Assembly (NCBI GenBank): GCA_002405475.1
Contig: DHLX01000018.1
Location: 186,001 to 250,000 of the forward strand
DNA: 64,000 nucleotides
DNA from: Burkholderiales bacterium UBA4657
GTDB taxonomy: Bacteria > Pseudomonadota > Gammaproteobacteria > Burkholderiales > Burkholderiaceae_E
Reading direction: 5' to 3'
Made by a program: the position numbers and the translations under genes
The notes under the pieces: generated by a model
The model's database searches: none
What the model was told of the DNA's origin: nothing
The model's input: only the letters and a program-made list of their open reading frames with translations
Shown: positions 9,889 to 18,685 of the stretch, piece after piece
Layout of the letters: every line of letters begins with the position of its first letter
Position numbering within the stretch: position 1 is the first letter of the stretch

Positions 9889-9904
9889 GGGGTTCCTCAT
9901 ATCA

Positions 9905-10264
<360 letters not shown>

Positions 10265-10265
10265 T

Positions 10266-10290
10266 CACGTCCCGGCCCACCCGGGACGTG
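10266..10290 (-). terminator. Intercistronic hairpin between porin gene and glnK
   Basis: A perfect 10-bp inverted repeat, CACGTCCCGG and CCGGGACGTG with a 5-base loop, lies 12 bp after the porin stop and 23 bp before glnK. Only four T residues follow on the minus strand. It could be a leaky terminator that lowers glnK-amtB relative to the porin, or an mRNA-end stabiliser. Confidence 0.55.
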
Positions 10291-10301
10291 TAAACAGATC
10301 A

Positions 10302-11111
10302 TCAAAAAGTCTTTTTGGCAGTCAGCACTAAAGTGCCTTTGCCCAGATCTTTATCGAATTTGTTGCGATAAAACTGGCCAGCATTGCCCTTGGCATTAGT
10401 ATCAATATAGTCGAGAGCAAAATTCAGGCCTGCTAAATCCTTGCTGATACCGAGTTTCCAGTCAGTATAAGACGCATCCTTGGTGGTTCTAAAAGAAGCG
10501 CTGTCCACACGCTGGTGACCGACATGGGCGTTGAGCATAAAACCGCTGCCAATGTCGAAGCCTGCCGACAAATCGAGGTAATAACTGCCTTTCGAACTGG
10601 GGGCGCCAAACAGGTCGGTCACGGCATAAGACACCTTGCCGGTCACTGGGCCGTAGGTCAGGGCGCCATAAATTTCCCCAGTGTTGGGGCTGTTGAAATC
10701 GGAAGGATAGCTGCCCGGGTAGTAGTAATAAAGTGCGCCGACATCAAACCCCAGACCTTTGGTAACTTCACCCTTGTACCCGGCATAGAAATCCATTTCA
10801 ATATTGCTCGACACATTCCCTGCGCCCGAGCCACCGCTTTCAGTCACGTAAAAGGCCGAAGCATCGCTGAGCCAGCTAATGCTCGAGTTCCAGTTGCCGA
10901 CATAAAAGCCGCTGGAATGAGCCAGGTCGAAACCGCCCTGAATGGCGGGTTTCCTGTTGGTTTGCGAAATGCCGCGATAACGATAATCGCTGACGACACT
11001 GACGTTGCCAGTTAGTGTCCAGTCTGACTTTGGCGCACTTTGCGCCAGCACCGCACCAGGTAGGGCAACACTACAGGCGGTGACTGCGATGGCAAATAAA
11101 TTCGTTTTCAT
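10302..11111 (-). CDS. TorF-family putative porin
   Basis: A 269-residue outer-membrane beta-barrel protein with a signal peptide ending ALPGAVLAQ. The mature start, DWTLTGNVSVVSDYRYRGIS, followed by QGGFDLAHSSGFYVGNW, matches the TorF/TIGR02001 putative porin family, and the protein ends in the outer-membrane signature aromatic residue (KKTF). The ATG at 11111 is preceded by GGGAGA; a frame to 11147 adds 12 non-signal residues. It is the first gene behind the sigma-54 promoter and NtrC boxes and lies ahead of glnK-amtB, so a role in passing small nitrogen solutes is likely, but the substrate is unknown. Confidence 0.88.
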   Translation of the reverse strand: MKTNLFAIAVTACSVALPGAVLAQSAPKSDWTLTGNVSVVSDYRYRGISQTNRKPAIQGGFDLAHSSGFYVGNWNSSISWLSDASAFYVTESGGSGAGNVSSNIEMDFYAGYKGEVTKGLGFDVGALYYYYPGSYPSDFNSPNTGEIYGALTYGPVTGKVSYAVTDLFGAPSSKGSYYLDLSAGFDIGSGFMLNAHVGHQRVDSASFRTTKDASYTDWKLGISKDLAGLNFALDYIDTNAKGNAGQFYRNKFDKDLGKGTLVLTAKKTF

Positions 11112-11154
11112 GGTGATTCTCCCAAAGTAGTGAAAGTAGAACACCACTCAACTC

Positions 11155-11169
11155 GCAATTATTGTGCCA
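11155..11169 (-). promoter_or_regulatory. Sigma-54 (-24/-12) promoter of porin-glnK-amtB
   Basis: The minus strand reads TGGCACAATAATTGC, matching the RpoN consensus TGGCAC-N5-TTGC with the required GG-N10-GC spacing. Transcription would start near 11143, about 32 bp before the porin ATG. Two NtrC-type boxes sit 80-110 bp further upstream, as expected of an enhancer-dependent promoter. Confidence 0.92.
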
Positions 11170-11239
11170 TGCAAAAAAATTATCCTGTTATGCGGAAAAT
11201 AAAGATTTCGCACCAGATCTGGGCGGTAGCAATAAAATC

Positions 11240-11256
11240 CGCACTTACGTGGTGCA
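11240..11256. promoter_or_regulatory. NtrC-type binding box, proximal
   Basis: The plus strand reads CGCACTTACGTGGTGCA, compared with the NtrC consensus TGCACCA-N3-TGGTGCA: the right half is perfect and the left half has three differences. Its centre is about 105 bp upstream of the predicted sigma-54 start. Confidence 0.78.
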
Positions 11257-11265
11257 ATTCATTTT

Positions 11266-11282
11266 TGCACCATTTTGGCGCA
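11266..11282. promoter_or_regulatory. NtrC-type binding box, distal
   Basis: The plus strand reads TGCACCATTTTGGCGCA, one mismatch from TGCACCA-N3-TGGTGCA. Its centre is 26 bp from the other box and about 131 bp upstream of the predicted start, close to the arrangement known from enterobacterial glnA. It is also 51 bp from the divergent ubiK start, so an effect on ubiK cannot be excluded. Confidence 0.85.
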
Positions 11283-11333
11283 TCTGGAGTGAAAAGAGAA
11301 GCGATGCTAGACTGATTCCACTAAGGAGGTACC

Positions 11334-11573
11334 ATGAACAAAGCCGAATTTTTGCAAGACTTGCAGCAAAAAATCAGTGATTTGATGCGTCAATCGCCCG
11401 CCGCCGAGATCGAGAAAAACCTCAAGGCCTTGTTGAACCAGGGTTTTGCCCGACTTGAGCTGGTCACGCGTGAGGAGTTTGACGTACAAAGGGAGGTGCT
11501 GGCGCGCACTCGCGCCAAGTTGACTGAGCTGGAAAAACGTTTGAATGACCTGGAACAGAATCTGCCGCAATGA
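11334..11573 (+). CDS. ubiK: Ubiquinone biosynthesis accessory factor UbiK
   Basis: A 79-residue protein of the YqiC/BMFP family: an amphipathic N-terminal segment (FLQDLQQKISDLMRQSPAAE) and a C-terminal coiled coil with ARTRAKLTELEKRLNDLE. In E. coli UbiK binds UbiJ and aids aerobic ubiquinone synthesis. The ATG follows a near-perfect AAGGAGGT ribosome site. Its last codons overlap the next gene (ATGA), so the ComM-like ATPase is translated in tandem. Confidence 0.92.
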   Translation: MNKAEFLQDLQQKISDLMRQSPAAEIEKNLKALLNQGFARLELVTREEFDVQREVLARTRAKLTELEKRLNDLEQNLPQ

Positions 11574-13117
11574 CACTGGCGATTGTCAAAAGTCGTGCCT
11601 TGTGTGGTTTTGAGGCTCCGGCGGTCACGGTTGAGGTACATGCCGGTGGCGGTCTGCCGGGGCTCACCATTGTGGGGCTGCCCGAAGCCGAGGTACGCGA
11701 AGCCAAAGACCGGGTACGCGCCGCCTTGCAAACGACCGGGTTTGATTTTCCGGCGCGCAAATTGACCATCAATCTGGCACCGGCAGACCTGCCGAAAGAG
11801 TCAGCACGTCTGGATTTGCCCATGGCCCTGGGTATTCTGGCGGCCAGTGGACAACTGCCAATTGAGGTCTTGCAGCGCTTTGAGTTTGCCGGTGAGCTGT
11901 CCTTGTCGGGCCAGATTCGCCCGGTCAAGGGAGCGCTGGCCCTGGCACTGGGTTTTATCCGTCAGCGTGCGACAGACGATATCCTGGTACTGCCAGAGGC
12001 TAGTGCCAAGGAAGCGCAACTTATCGCCGATTTGCCGGTTTATGCTGTCACGAGTATGGCCGAGGTCGTCGCAGCGTTGACTGGACGTCAGCCCTGGCGC
12101 AAGCCCGACCCGCTGCCGACCCCCGCACTGTCCAACACCTGCCCTGATCTGGCTGATGTCAAAGGGCAGCCACAAGCACGACGTGCGCTGGAAATTGCCG
12201 CAGCGGGCGGACACCATCTGCTGATGTGCGGACCGCCTGGTACCGGCAAGTCAATGTTGGCGCAGCGGCTACCGGGACTGTTACCTGATCTGCCACGGTC
12301 AGACGCGATTGAATCGGCGGCGATGCTGAGTCTGGCCGGTTTGTTCCATGCAGAACAATTTGGCCGACCAGCCTACCGTGCTCCGCATCACTCGGCCTCG
12401 CTGGCGGCTCTGGTCGGTGGTGGAAACCCGCCGCAGCCTGGCGAAGCTTCACTGGCGCATCAGGGCGTACTGTTTCTCGACGAATTTCCGGAATTCGACC
12501 GACGCGCCCTGGAATCTTTGCGTGAGCCGATAGAAACCGGTCTGATCAGCGTTGCCCGCGCCGGACGCCGCGCCGATTATCCGGCGCGGTTTCAACTGGT
12601 CGCCGCCATGAACCCCTGCCCGTGCGGTTATTGGGGGCACCCTCGCCTGGCCTGTCGCTGCAACCCGCAAGCCATAGAGCGTTACCGGCAGAAAATTTCC
12701 GGCCCCCTGGCTGACCGTCTCGATCTGCAAATCGAGGTGCCGGCGCTGGATGAGCACGCGCTATTGGGTAGCCCGCCCGGCGAAAGCAGTGCGCTGGTCG
12801 CTGAGCGAGTGCTGGCGGCAAGACAGCGCGCACTGGCCAGGCAACATTGTGTCAATGCCCAGCTGCCGCCTGCCAACCTGGAGGCAGCGGTACGGGCGCT
12901 ACCGGCTGCCGTGCAGCGCCTGAAGACCATAGGCGGTCGGCTGGGCTGGTCGGCACGGGCGCTGCATCGTTGTCTGCGTGTGGCACGTACCATTGCCGAC
13001 CTGCAAGACGCGGAACAGGTCAGTGAAGTGCATGTTACCGAAGCGGCACAATATCGCCGGGTCTTGCTGCCCGCAACCCCGGCGCCCGGTACCGCAGGGT
13101 CGCCGCGACTGAGCTAG
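11570..13117 (+). CDS. YifB/ComM family Mg-chelatase-like AAA+ ATPase
   Basis: A 515-residue ATPase. An N-terminal Lon-like ChlI domain (VEVHAGGGLPGLTIVGLPEA) is followed by the AAA+ core with Walker A GPPGTGKSMLAQRLPG near residue 222 and Walker B GVLFLDEFPEFDR near residue 300, then a C-terminal Mg-chelatase domain. NPCPCGYWGH is the conserved cysteine-rich segment. In Vibrio and Haemophilus ComM is a helicase that promotes branch migration during natural transformation; dprA in the same window is consistent with that role. The length is typical. It is coupled to ubiK by a 4-bp overlap. Confidence 0.93.
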   Translation: MTLAIVKSRALCGFEAPAVTVEVHAGGGLPGLTIVGLPEAEVREAKDRVRAALQTTGFDFPARKLTINLAPADLPKESARLDLPMALGILAASGQLPIEVLQRFEFAGELSLSGQIRPVKGALALALGFIRQRATDDILVLPEASAKEAQLIADLPVYAVTSMAEVVAALTGRQPWRKPDPLPTPALSNTCPDLADVKGQPQARRALEIAAAGGHHLLMCGPPGTGKSMLAQRLPGLLPDLPRSDAIESAAMLSLAGLFHAEQFGRPAYRAPHHSASLAALVGGGNPPQPGEASLAHQGVLFLDEFPEFDRRALESLREPIETGLISVARAGRRADYPARFQLVAAMNPCPCGYWGHPRLACRCNPQAIERYRQKISGPLADRLDLQIEVPALDEHALLGSPPGESSALVAERVLAARQRALARQHCVNAQLPPANLEAAVRALPAAVQRLKTIGGRLGWSARALHRCLRVARTIADLQDAEQVSEVHVTEAAQYRRVLLPATPAPGTAGSPRLS

Positions 13118-13220
13118 CGACCGTGGTTAGCTTGAACTAAAGTATCTTTTGATGACTTTTTACTCATATAGGGTCTTCCGATGATGGCAACATCCTGCTA
13201 TGGCATTTAGGATGCAAGCA

Positions 13221-16028
13221 ATGCTGAAGTTCAAACCCGTATCCATTCGCTACAAGCTGATGGTGCTGATCTTTTTTGGGGTCAGCATCGGTATTATTGC
13301 CAATCTGCTTTTTCTGGCTATTGGCGCGGTCAGCGAGCAGCGTCGTCAGAGCGCGCAGACGCTGAATGCATTTGCTGCATTTATTGCCGAGGGCAGTGCC
13401 GCACCGCTGGCATTTCGCGATTATGCTTCCATCAATCAGGTACTGTTGACTTTAAAGTCACGGCCAGAGATTCTACGTGCCGAGGTAATGGATAACGATC
13501 AGGTGCTGTTTGCAGTGTACCAACCGGCCGGCTCATCAAGGCAGGCTGCTACAGACCGCGAGCGTCAGAGAGACAGTGCCCTGCATCCGATTCGTCTCGA
13601 TCAGGAAAACATAGGCTGGGTCAGGCTCACCATGGAGGAACAGCCCTGGTATATTCAGGCTCAGGTCTATTTGATCGGTGGGGCCGTGATTGGTGCCGTG
13701 TCTTTGTTGCTGGCCTTGTTGTGGTCTTATCTAACACAAGGCCGTATCGTAGCTCCGATCTTGGGTCTGGCCAATACCGCCCAGCGTGTAGCCGATCAGC
13801 GCGACTATGCGTTGCGGGCGCGCAAATACGATGATGACGAGATTGGTCTTCTGGTCGAAAACTTTAACAATATGCTAGACCAGATACAGACCCGTGACCA
13901 GACCCTGGCCGAATACAACGAAAAGCTTGAAACCCGTGTTTTCGACCGTACCGCCGAGCTGATGAAGGCCAAGCAGGAAGCCGAATCGGCCAATCAGGCC
14001 AAATCACAATTTCTGGCGAACATGAGTCATGAAATACGAACTCCTATGAATGGAGTTCTGGGCATGACGGAATTATTGCTGGGTACCGAGCTGAACGAAA
14101 AGCAGCGCCGCTATGCGCGTACCATCAAAAGTTCGGCCGAGGCTTTGCTGTACGTTATTAATGACGTACTCGATTTTTCCAAAATCGAAGCCGGCAAGCT
14201 GGAATTTGAACATATGCCTTTTTCACCGCGGCAGCTGGGTGAAGATGTAGTGGATCTGTTTTATGAACGCGCCTCTTCCAAAGGGGTAGAGCTGATTATT
14301 CAGATGGCTGATGACGTGAGTCCGGCGGTTCGTGGCGACCCTTATCGCTTGCGTCAGATTCTGTCGAATTTTGTCAGCAATGCGGTCAAGTTTACCGATG
14401 TTGGCGAGATTGTGCTGTTGATTGAAACAGTCAAGGGGCACCCGGAAGATATACCCGGCGCCAGTACGGTATTGCGCTTCGGGGTTAGCGATACCGGACG
14501 CGGTATCGCTAACCAGTCGCAGGGCAAATTGTTCAATCCATTCACTCAGGCTGACAGTTCCACCACACGCCGTTACGGCGGTACCGGATTGGGACTGGCT
14601 ATCTCGAAAAATCTGACCGAGGCCATGGGCGGCACCATAGACTTTTTCAGTGTCGAAGGTAAAGGTTCCCGTTTCTGGATTGAAGTACCCTTTGAACTGG
14701 CTGACGCGCATGAGGTGGCGAGTCAGGTTTCAACCGATGTCCTGGAAAATCGCCGCGTACTGGTGGTGGAGGACAACGCGACCAACCGTGCCATTATCAT
14801 GCAGCAGCTGGCGGCAGCGGCGATGAAACCGACTTCGGTCGATAACGCACAACGCGGGCTGCAGGCTATACGAGAAGCCATGGCGGCGGGTATTCCCTAC
14901 GAACTGTTTGTGCTGGATATGAAACTTCCAGACGTGGATGGTATCACGCTGGCACGCCACATACGTGCTGATAAAAACTATCAAAATACACCTATTGTGC
15001 TGGTCACTTCGCTCATGTCAGACATGGCGCAGCAGGAGGCACGAAATGCTGGCATTAATGCCTACATTACCAAACCTTTGCGCACATCAGATCTGTATCG
15101 GGCCCTGGTGCGCGCCTTGAATCAATCAGCCAGCCCTGAGCGTTCTGATGAGCCGGTGCCATCACTGTCCGGTACTGCCGTGCTCTTGGTCGAAGACAAC
15201 CCGGTAAACCGTGAATATGCCTGCGCGCTGCTGGAACGTCTGGGGTGCGAGGTGACGACGGCAGAAAATGGCAAGGAGGCGGTGGGGGACTGGTTGCAGG
15301 ACAAATTTGATGTCATATTGATGGACTGCCAGATGCCGGTAATGGACGGATTTGAGGCGACCCGCACTATACGCCAGCGAGAGAACGAACAGGGCTCGCG
15401 CGACCGGCGTGGTCGTGATCGTTCCCCGATTATTGCCTTGACCGCCAATGCCATGGAGGGCGACCGACAGCGCTGTTTGAACGCCGGATTTGATGATTAT
15501 CTGGCCAAACCGTTTCGCGAGTTTGAGCTGGAGGCGGTTCTGAGTCACTGGATGCAGGCGATAGAACAAGAAGACCCTATGGCGAGAACACAACCCATGT
15601 CCTGGTACGATGCCGCTATTGATTTAAGGGGCACCGTTACTACTCTGGTACGCAAAAATGAGCCGCCGATTTTTAACGCCGATGCCCTGGAACAACTGCA
15701 ACTGACTCTTCCGGGCAGCACCGAAACACTGGCACAAAGAACGGTACAGATGTACCTTAAAACCACTCCCAAGCTGTTGCAAGATATGCAAACAGCATCG
15801 CTGAATAGAGATCAGAATGCCTTGCGGCTGGCTGCGCATACCTTGAAATCATCCAGTGCGATTGTCGGTGCAATGGCGTTGTCGGATTTGGCCAAACATC
15901 TGGAACAGGCGGCACGTGAACGAAAAGCGCTTGACAGTGAACAGGTGGTGCAGATCATCTGCGACTGTTTTGATCAAACCAGAGAAATACTGCAACAGTA
16001 CCTGAAACAGGAAAATTCTCCGGCCTGA
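13221..16028 (+). CDS. Hybrid sensor histidine kinase, BarA-like (HAMP-HisKA-HATPase-REC-REC-HPt)
   Basis: An inner-membrane tripartite sensor of about 935 residues. In order: TM1 (about 14-36), a periplasmic loop, TM2 (about 148-170), HAMP, a dimerisation domain with the phospho-His in [20 protein letters not shown] (about residue 270), an ATPase domain with [19 protein letters not shown], two receiver domains ([11 protein letters not shown], and [17 protein letters not shown]) and a C-terminal HPt with [14 protein letters not shown]. The ATG at 13221 is chosen because AGGA sits 8 bases before it; an in-frame ATG at 13200 lacks one. No response regulator is adjacent, so its partner is elsewhere. 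Both receivers keep the phosphorylatable Asp. Confidence 0.93.
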   Translation: MLKFKPVSIRYKLMVLIFFGVSIGIIANLLFLAIGAVSEQRRQSAQTLNAFAAFIAEGSAAPLAFRDYASINQVLLTLKSRPEILRAEVMDNDQVLFAVYQPAGSSRQAATDRERQRDSALHPIRLDQENIGWVRLTMEEQPWYIQAQVYLIGGAVIGAVSLLLALLWSYLTQGRIVAPILGLANTAQRVADQRDYALRARKYDDDEIGLLVENFNNMLDQIQTRDQTLAEYNEKLETRVFDRTAELMKAKQEAESANQAKSQFLANMSHEIRTPMNGVLGMTELLLGTELNEKQRRYARTIKSSAEALLYVINDVLDFSKIEAGKLEFEHMPFSPRQLGEDVVDLFYERASSKGVELIIQMADDVSPAVRGDPYRLRQILSNFVSNAVKFTDVGEIVLLIETVKGHPEDIPGASTVLRFGVSDTGRGIANQSQGKLFNPFTQADSSTTRRYGGTGLGLAISKNLTEAMGGTIDFFSVEGKGSRFWIEVPFELADAHEVASQVSTDVLENRRVLVVEDNATNRAIIMQQLAAAAMKPTSVDNAQRGLQAIREAMAAGIPYELFVLDMKLPDVDGITLARHIRADKNYQNTPIVLVTSLMSDMAQQEARNAGINAYITKPLRTSDLYRALVRALNQSASPERSDEPVPSLSGTAVLLVEDNPVNREYACALLERLGCEVTTAENGKEAVGDWLQDKFDVILMDCQMPVMDGFEATRTIRQRENEQGSRDRRGRDRSPIIALTANAMEGDRQRCLNAGFDDYLAKPFREFELEAVLSHWMQAIEQEDPMARTQPMSWYDAAIDLRGTVTTLVRKNEPPIFNADALEQLQLTLPGSTETLAQRTVQMYLKTTPKLLQDMQTASLNRDQNALRLAAHTLKSSSAIVGAMALSDLAKHLEQAARERKALDSEQVVQIICDCFDQTREILQQYLKQENSPA

Positions 16029-16042
16029 TGTTCTGTTTCGAG

Positions 16043-16486
16043 CTAGCGCGAATAGCGACTGGCCACGGCGGCAAAGGCGTTGGCCAGGTCGCTGGTGCCG
16101 GCATGAAACATGACAAATTTTCCGGTTTGGGTGCGCACGATCAGACGCACTGCTGCGGGCATTCTGACCACGCGTGCGCTGCGAATTTCGTCCCAGGTAA
16201 TCGGTTTTTTGAACATCCAGGACTGCTCGATACCGTCTGCACCGACGGTGGTGGTCGATTTGAGCAGCGCGTAATAGCTGAACAGCACCATCAGGCCAGT
16301 AGCCGCAAATACCAGTTTCATGTCACGACTGATTTGTGTGCCAGCACTGTCAAAAAAACGCCAGGCATAAAATACCAGTGCCAGCATCAGCACCGTTGCC
16401 ATGCCTTTGAAAATGGGGTGATATGCGGTTCCCATGACCGGACTTTGTTTGAAGATATCGGGGATGCTGGTACTGGTAGAAGTCAT
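16043..16486 (-). CDS. Small membrane protein with PH-like domain, unknown role
   Basis: A 147-residue protein with two predicted membrane helices (GMATVLMLALVFYAWRFF and LVFAATGLMVLFSYYALL) followed by a beta-rich stretch (TTVGADGIEQSWMFKKPITW ... IRSARVVRMPAAVRLIVRT) resembling bacterial PH domains found in YdbS-like proteins. It is coupled to the DUF1289 gene by ATGA overlap and closes the transcript behind the leucine genes. I do not recognise a specific function. Confidence 0.72.
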   Translation of the reverse strand: MTSTSTSIPDIFKQSPVMGTAYHPIFKGMATVLMLALVFYAWRFFDSAGTQISRDMKLVFAATGLMVLFSYYALLKSTTTVGADGIEQSWMFKKPITWDEIRSARVVRMPAAVRLIVRTQTGKFVMFHAGTSDLANAFAAVASRYSR

Positions 16487-16722
16487 AAGGCGTCAGGAAA
16501 AAGCAAATCAAATCGTTGCGGTAACTGTTTCCAGATATAGCGTTTCTCATTATCTGACAAATCACGCCAGTCGGTAATTTCGTCAAGGGTGCGCAGGCAT
16601 CCGGTACACCAGCCCGAGGCTGGGTCAAGCCGACACACTGAAAGACAAGGGCTGGGTACTCCCGGTTTAGTGTCGTATTCGGGCGGCAACAGCAAATAGC
16701 GTCGTTCGGTTTCACATAACAT
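16483..16722 (-). CDS. DUF1289 family cysteine-rich protein
   Basis: A 79-residue protein with the DUF1289 pattern SPCLSVCRLDPASGWCTGC followed by RTLDEITDWRDLSDNEK, four cysteines that probably bind a metal ion. The start at 16722 is chosen because GGAG precedes it and the reading frame further upstream overlaps the HMG-CoA lyase gene without family similarity. It follows liuE by 13 bp and overlaps the next gene by 4 bp. Function unknown. Confidence 0.85.
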   Translation of the reverse strand: MLCETERRYLLLPPEYDTKPGVPSPCLSVCRLDPASGWCTGCLRTLDEITDWRDLSDNEKRYIWKQLPQRFDLLFPDAL

Positions 16723-16735
16723 GCCAGCTCCGGCA

Positions 16736-17662
16736 TTATTCGGCCATTCGTTTTGCAAGCAAAGCATTACCTGCGCGTGAGGCGGGCTTTCGACCCAGCA
16801 CTGAACTGATATAGGCACCCGCTTCGACCAGCAGGTCCAGATCAATCCCGGTTTCTATTCCCAATCCGTGCAGCATATATACCACGTCTTCAGTCGCGAC
16901 ATTGCCGGTGGCACCTCGGGCGTAGGGGCATCCCCCTAGTCCAGCGACGCTAGCATCAAAGCGGCTGATTCCCATTTGCAGACAGGCATAAATATTGACC
17001 AGCGCCTGGCCATAGGTGTCATGAAAATGGCCACTGACATTTTCCAGGGCATAGACCTTCAGGGCGGCCTCCATCGCGGCCTGGGTCTGTTTCGGTGTGC
17101 CGACCCCGATGGTATCGGCCACGCCAATTTCCTGGACCCCGATATTTTTCATGCGCGAGGCAACCTCGTAAACCGCCACTGGCGGCACTTTGCCCTGATA
17201 AGGACAGCCCAGGCTGCAGGAAATCGAGCCGCGTACCCGAATACCGCGCTCGAGTGCCAGTGCCACGACCGGGGCGTAGCGGGCTATTGACTCGGCAATC
17301 GAGCAATTGATATTTTTTTGCGTGAAGGCTTCACTGGCAGCGCTGAAGACGACAATTTCATCGGGTAAAGGCTGCGCCAGTGCAGCTTCCAGCCCTTGCA
17401 TATTGGGCACCAGTACCGAGTATTGCACTCCCTCGGGTCGGCGCACGGGTGCGCTTGACAGCGCCTGCATGACAGCGGCGTTATCGGCCATTTGCGGCAC
17501 CCATTTCGGGCTGACGTAACTGGTGACTTCGATTTTTTTGACCCCGGCCTGTTGCAAGCGCTGTATCAAACCCAGCTTGTCTTGCGTCGACACTGGCTGC
17601 TTTTCATTTTGCAGGCCATCTCGTGGTGCGACATCCACTATAGAAACGCGGGTGGGTAACAT
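16736..17662 (-). CDS. liuE: Hydroxymethylglutaryl-CoA lyase (last step of leucine breakdown)
   Basis: A 308-residue TIM-barrel lyase that splits HMG-CoA into acetoacetate and acetyl-CoA. IVDVAPRDGLQNEKQPV near the N-terminus carries catalytic Arg/Asp and metal-binding residues, GHFHDTYGQALVNIYA holds the conserved His pair, and GLGGCPYARGATGNVATEDV contains the active-site loop Cys. Length is standard. It lies downstream of the other leucine genes, with a hydroxyacid dehydrogenase between it and liuD. Confidence 0.95.
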   Translation of the reverse strand: MLPTRVSIVDVAPRDGLQNEKQPVSTQDKLGLIQRLQQAGVKKIEVTSYVSPKWVPQMADNAAVMQALSSAPVRRPEGVQYSVLVPNMQGLEAALAQPLPDEIVVFSAASEAFTQKNINCSIAESIARYAPVVALALERGIRVRGSISCSLGCPYQGKVPPVAVYEVASRMKNIGVQEIGVADTIGVGTPKQTQAAMEAALKVYALENVSGHFHDTYGQALVNIYACLQMGISRFDASVAGLGGCPYARGATGNVATEDVVYMLHGLGIETGIDLDLLVEAGAYISSVLGRKPASRAGNALLAKRMAE

Positions 17663-17686
17663 GTCGAAATCCTTTCCTGGTGGGCT

Positions 17687-18685
17687 TCAATAACCGCGTG
17701 TCAGATCGACGATGCCGGTCACGGCAGCGCCTTGCTCTAATGCGTTGATCTTGCTGGCGATCTGATGCACCCCCTGAACCACTGGAGTGACGGCGGAAAC
17801 ATGGGGTGTGATTTCAATACGTGGGTGCTGCCAGAAAGGGTGCGTTAGTGGCAGTGGTTCGGTCTCAAAGACATCGAGTATCGCGCCACCCAGGTGTCCC
17901 TCATCGAGTAAAGCCAGTAAGTCGTTTTCGTTGACATGGGCACCACGACCGACATTGATTAACCAGCCATCATGCGCCAGTTGCGACAGGCTGCTGCGGT
18001 TCAGGTAGCCGCGATTATCGGCGGTGAGAGGCAGCAAACTGACCAGTATCTTCAGTCCACCGAGAAAGTCAGACCATTGTTCGCCGTGATAAGTAGTGAC
18101 CTGCGCCAGGGCGCGAGGGTTACGCGAAAAACCACGTACCGGAAACCCGTGTTGCGCCAGAGCCTGCGCCACGCTGCCACCAATGGCCCCAAGCCCCAGC
18201 ACACCTACGGGAAAATCACTTTTGTCTGGGGTTGTCAGGGGTTGCCAGAGTGATTGGCGCTGATACCGGGCATACGCGGCAAAGCCACGGTAGATGCGTA
18301 ATACCGCTGCCAGCACATAATCGGCCATGGGCTCGGCCATTCCGGCGTCTTCGAGACGAATCAGGGGAATATGTCTGGGCAGGTTTGGCAGCGCCAGCAG
18401 GGCATCGACACCGGCACCCAGGTTGAATATCGCCCTGAGGGCGGTTTGTTGCTGGAAAAATTCATGATGCGGTTTCCATACCAGGGCGTAGTCAGCCTTG
18501 GGTTGTCCCAAATCTTCATACGACGGCATGTCAGCTTCGGGTCTGGTGGTAGCTGCGGCCATGGCATTGACTTCATTGCCTTGACCGGAACTATGCCAGA
18601 AGACCTGGGCTTCAGGTAAGGCCTGCTGCAGGTGCCAGGCGCAAGCTTGTGCAAACGTGGGGCTGGCGCAGACCGCTATTTTCAT
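17687..18685 (-). CDS. D-2-hydroxyacid dehydrogenase, GhrA-like
   Basis: A 332-residue NAD(P)H-dependent reductase of the glyoxylate/hydroxypyruvate reductase A type. The Rossmann motif is VGVLGLGAIGGSVAQALA near residue 160, LINVGRGAHVNENDLLALL follows, and DVFETEPLPLTHPFWQHPRI and TPHVSAV supply the catalytic Glu and His. The ATG overlaps the liuD stop as ATGA, so it is a genuine operon member. Its presence inside a leucine catabolic operon is unusual: it might act on a branched 2-oxo acid, but the sequence alone only supports a generic reductase. Confidence 0.9.
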   Translation of the reverse strand: MKIAVCASPTFAQACAWHLQQALPEAQVFWHSSGQGNEVNAMAAATTRPEADMPSYEDLGQPKADYALVWKPHHEFFQQQTALRAIFNLGAGVDALLALPNLPRHIPLIRLEDAGMAEPMADYVLAAVLRIYRGFAAYARYQRQSLWQPLTTPDKSDFPVGVLGLGAIGGSVAQALAQHGFPVRGFSRNPRALAQVTTYHGEQWSDFLGGLKILVSLLPLTADNRGYLNRSSLSQLAHDGWLINVGRGAHVNENDLLALLDEGHLGGAILDVFETEPLPLTHPFWQHPRIEITPHVSAVTPVVQGVHQIASKINALEQGAAVTGIVDLTRGY

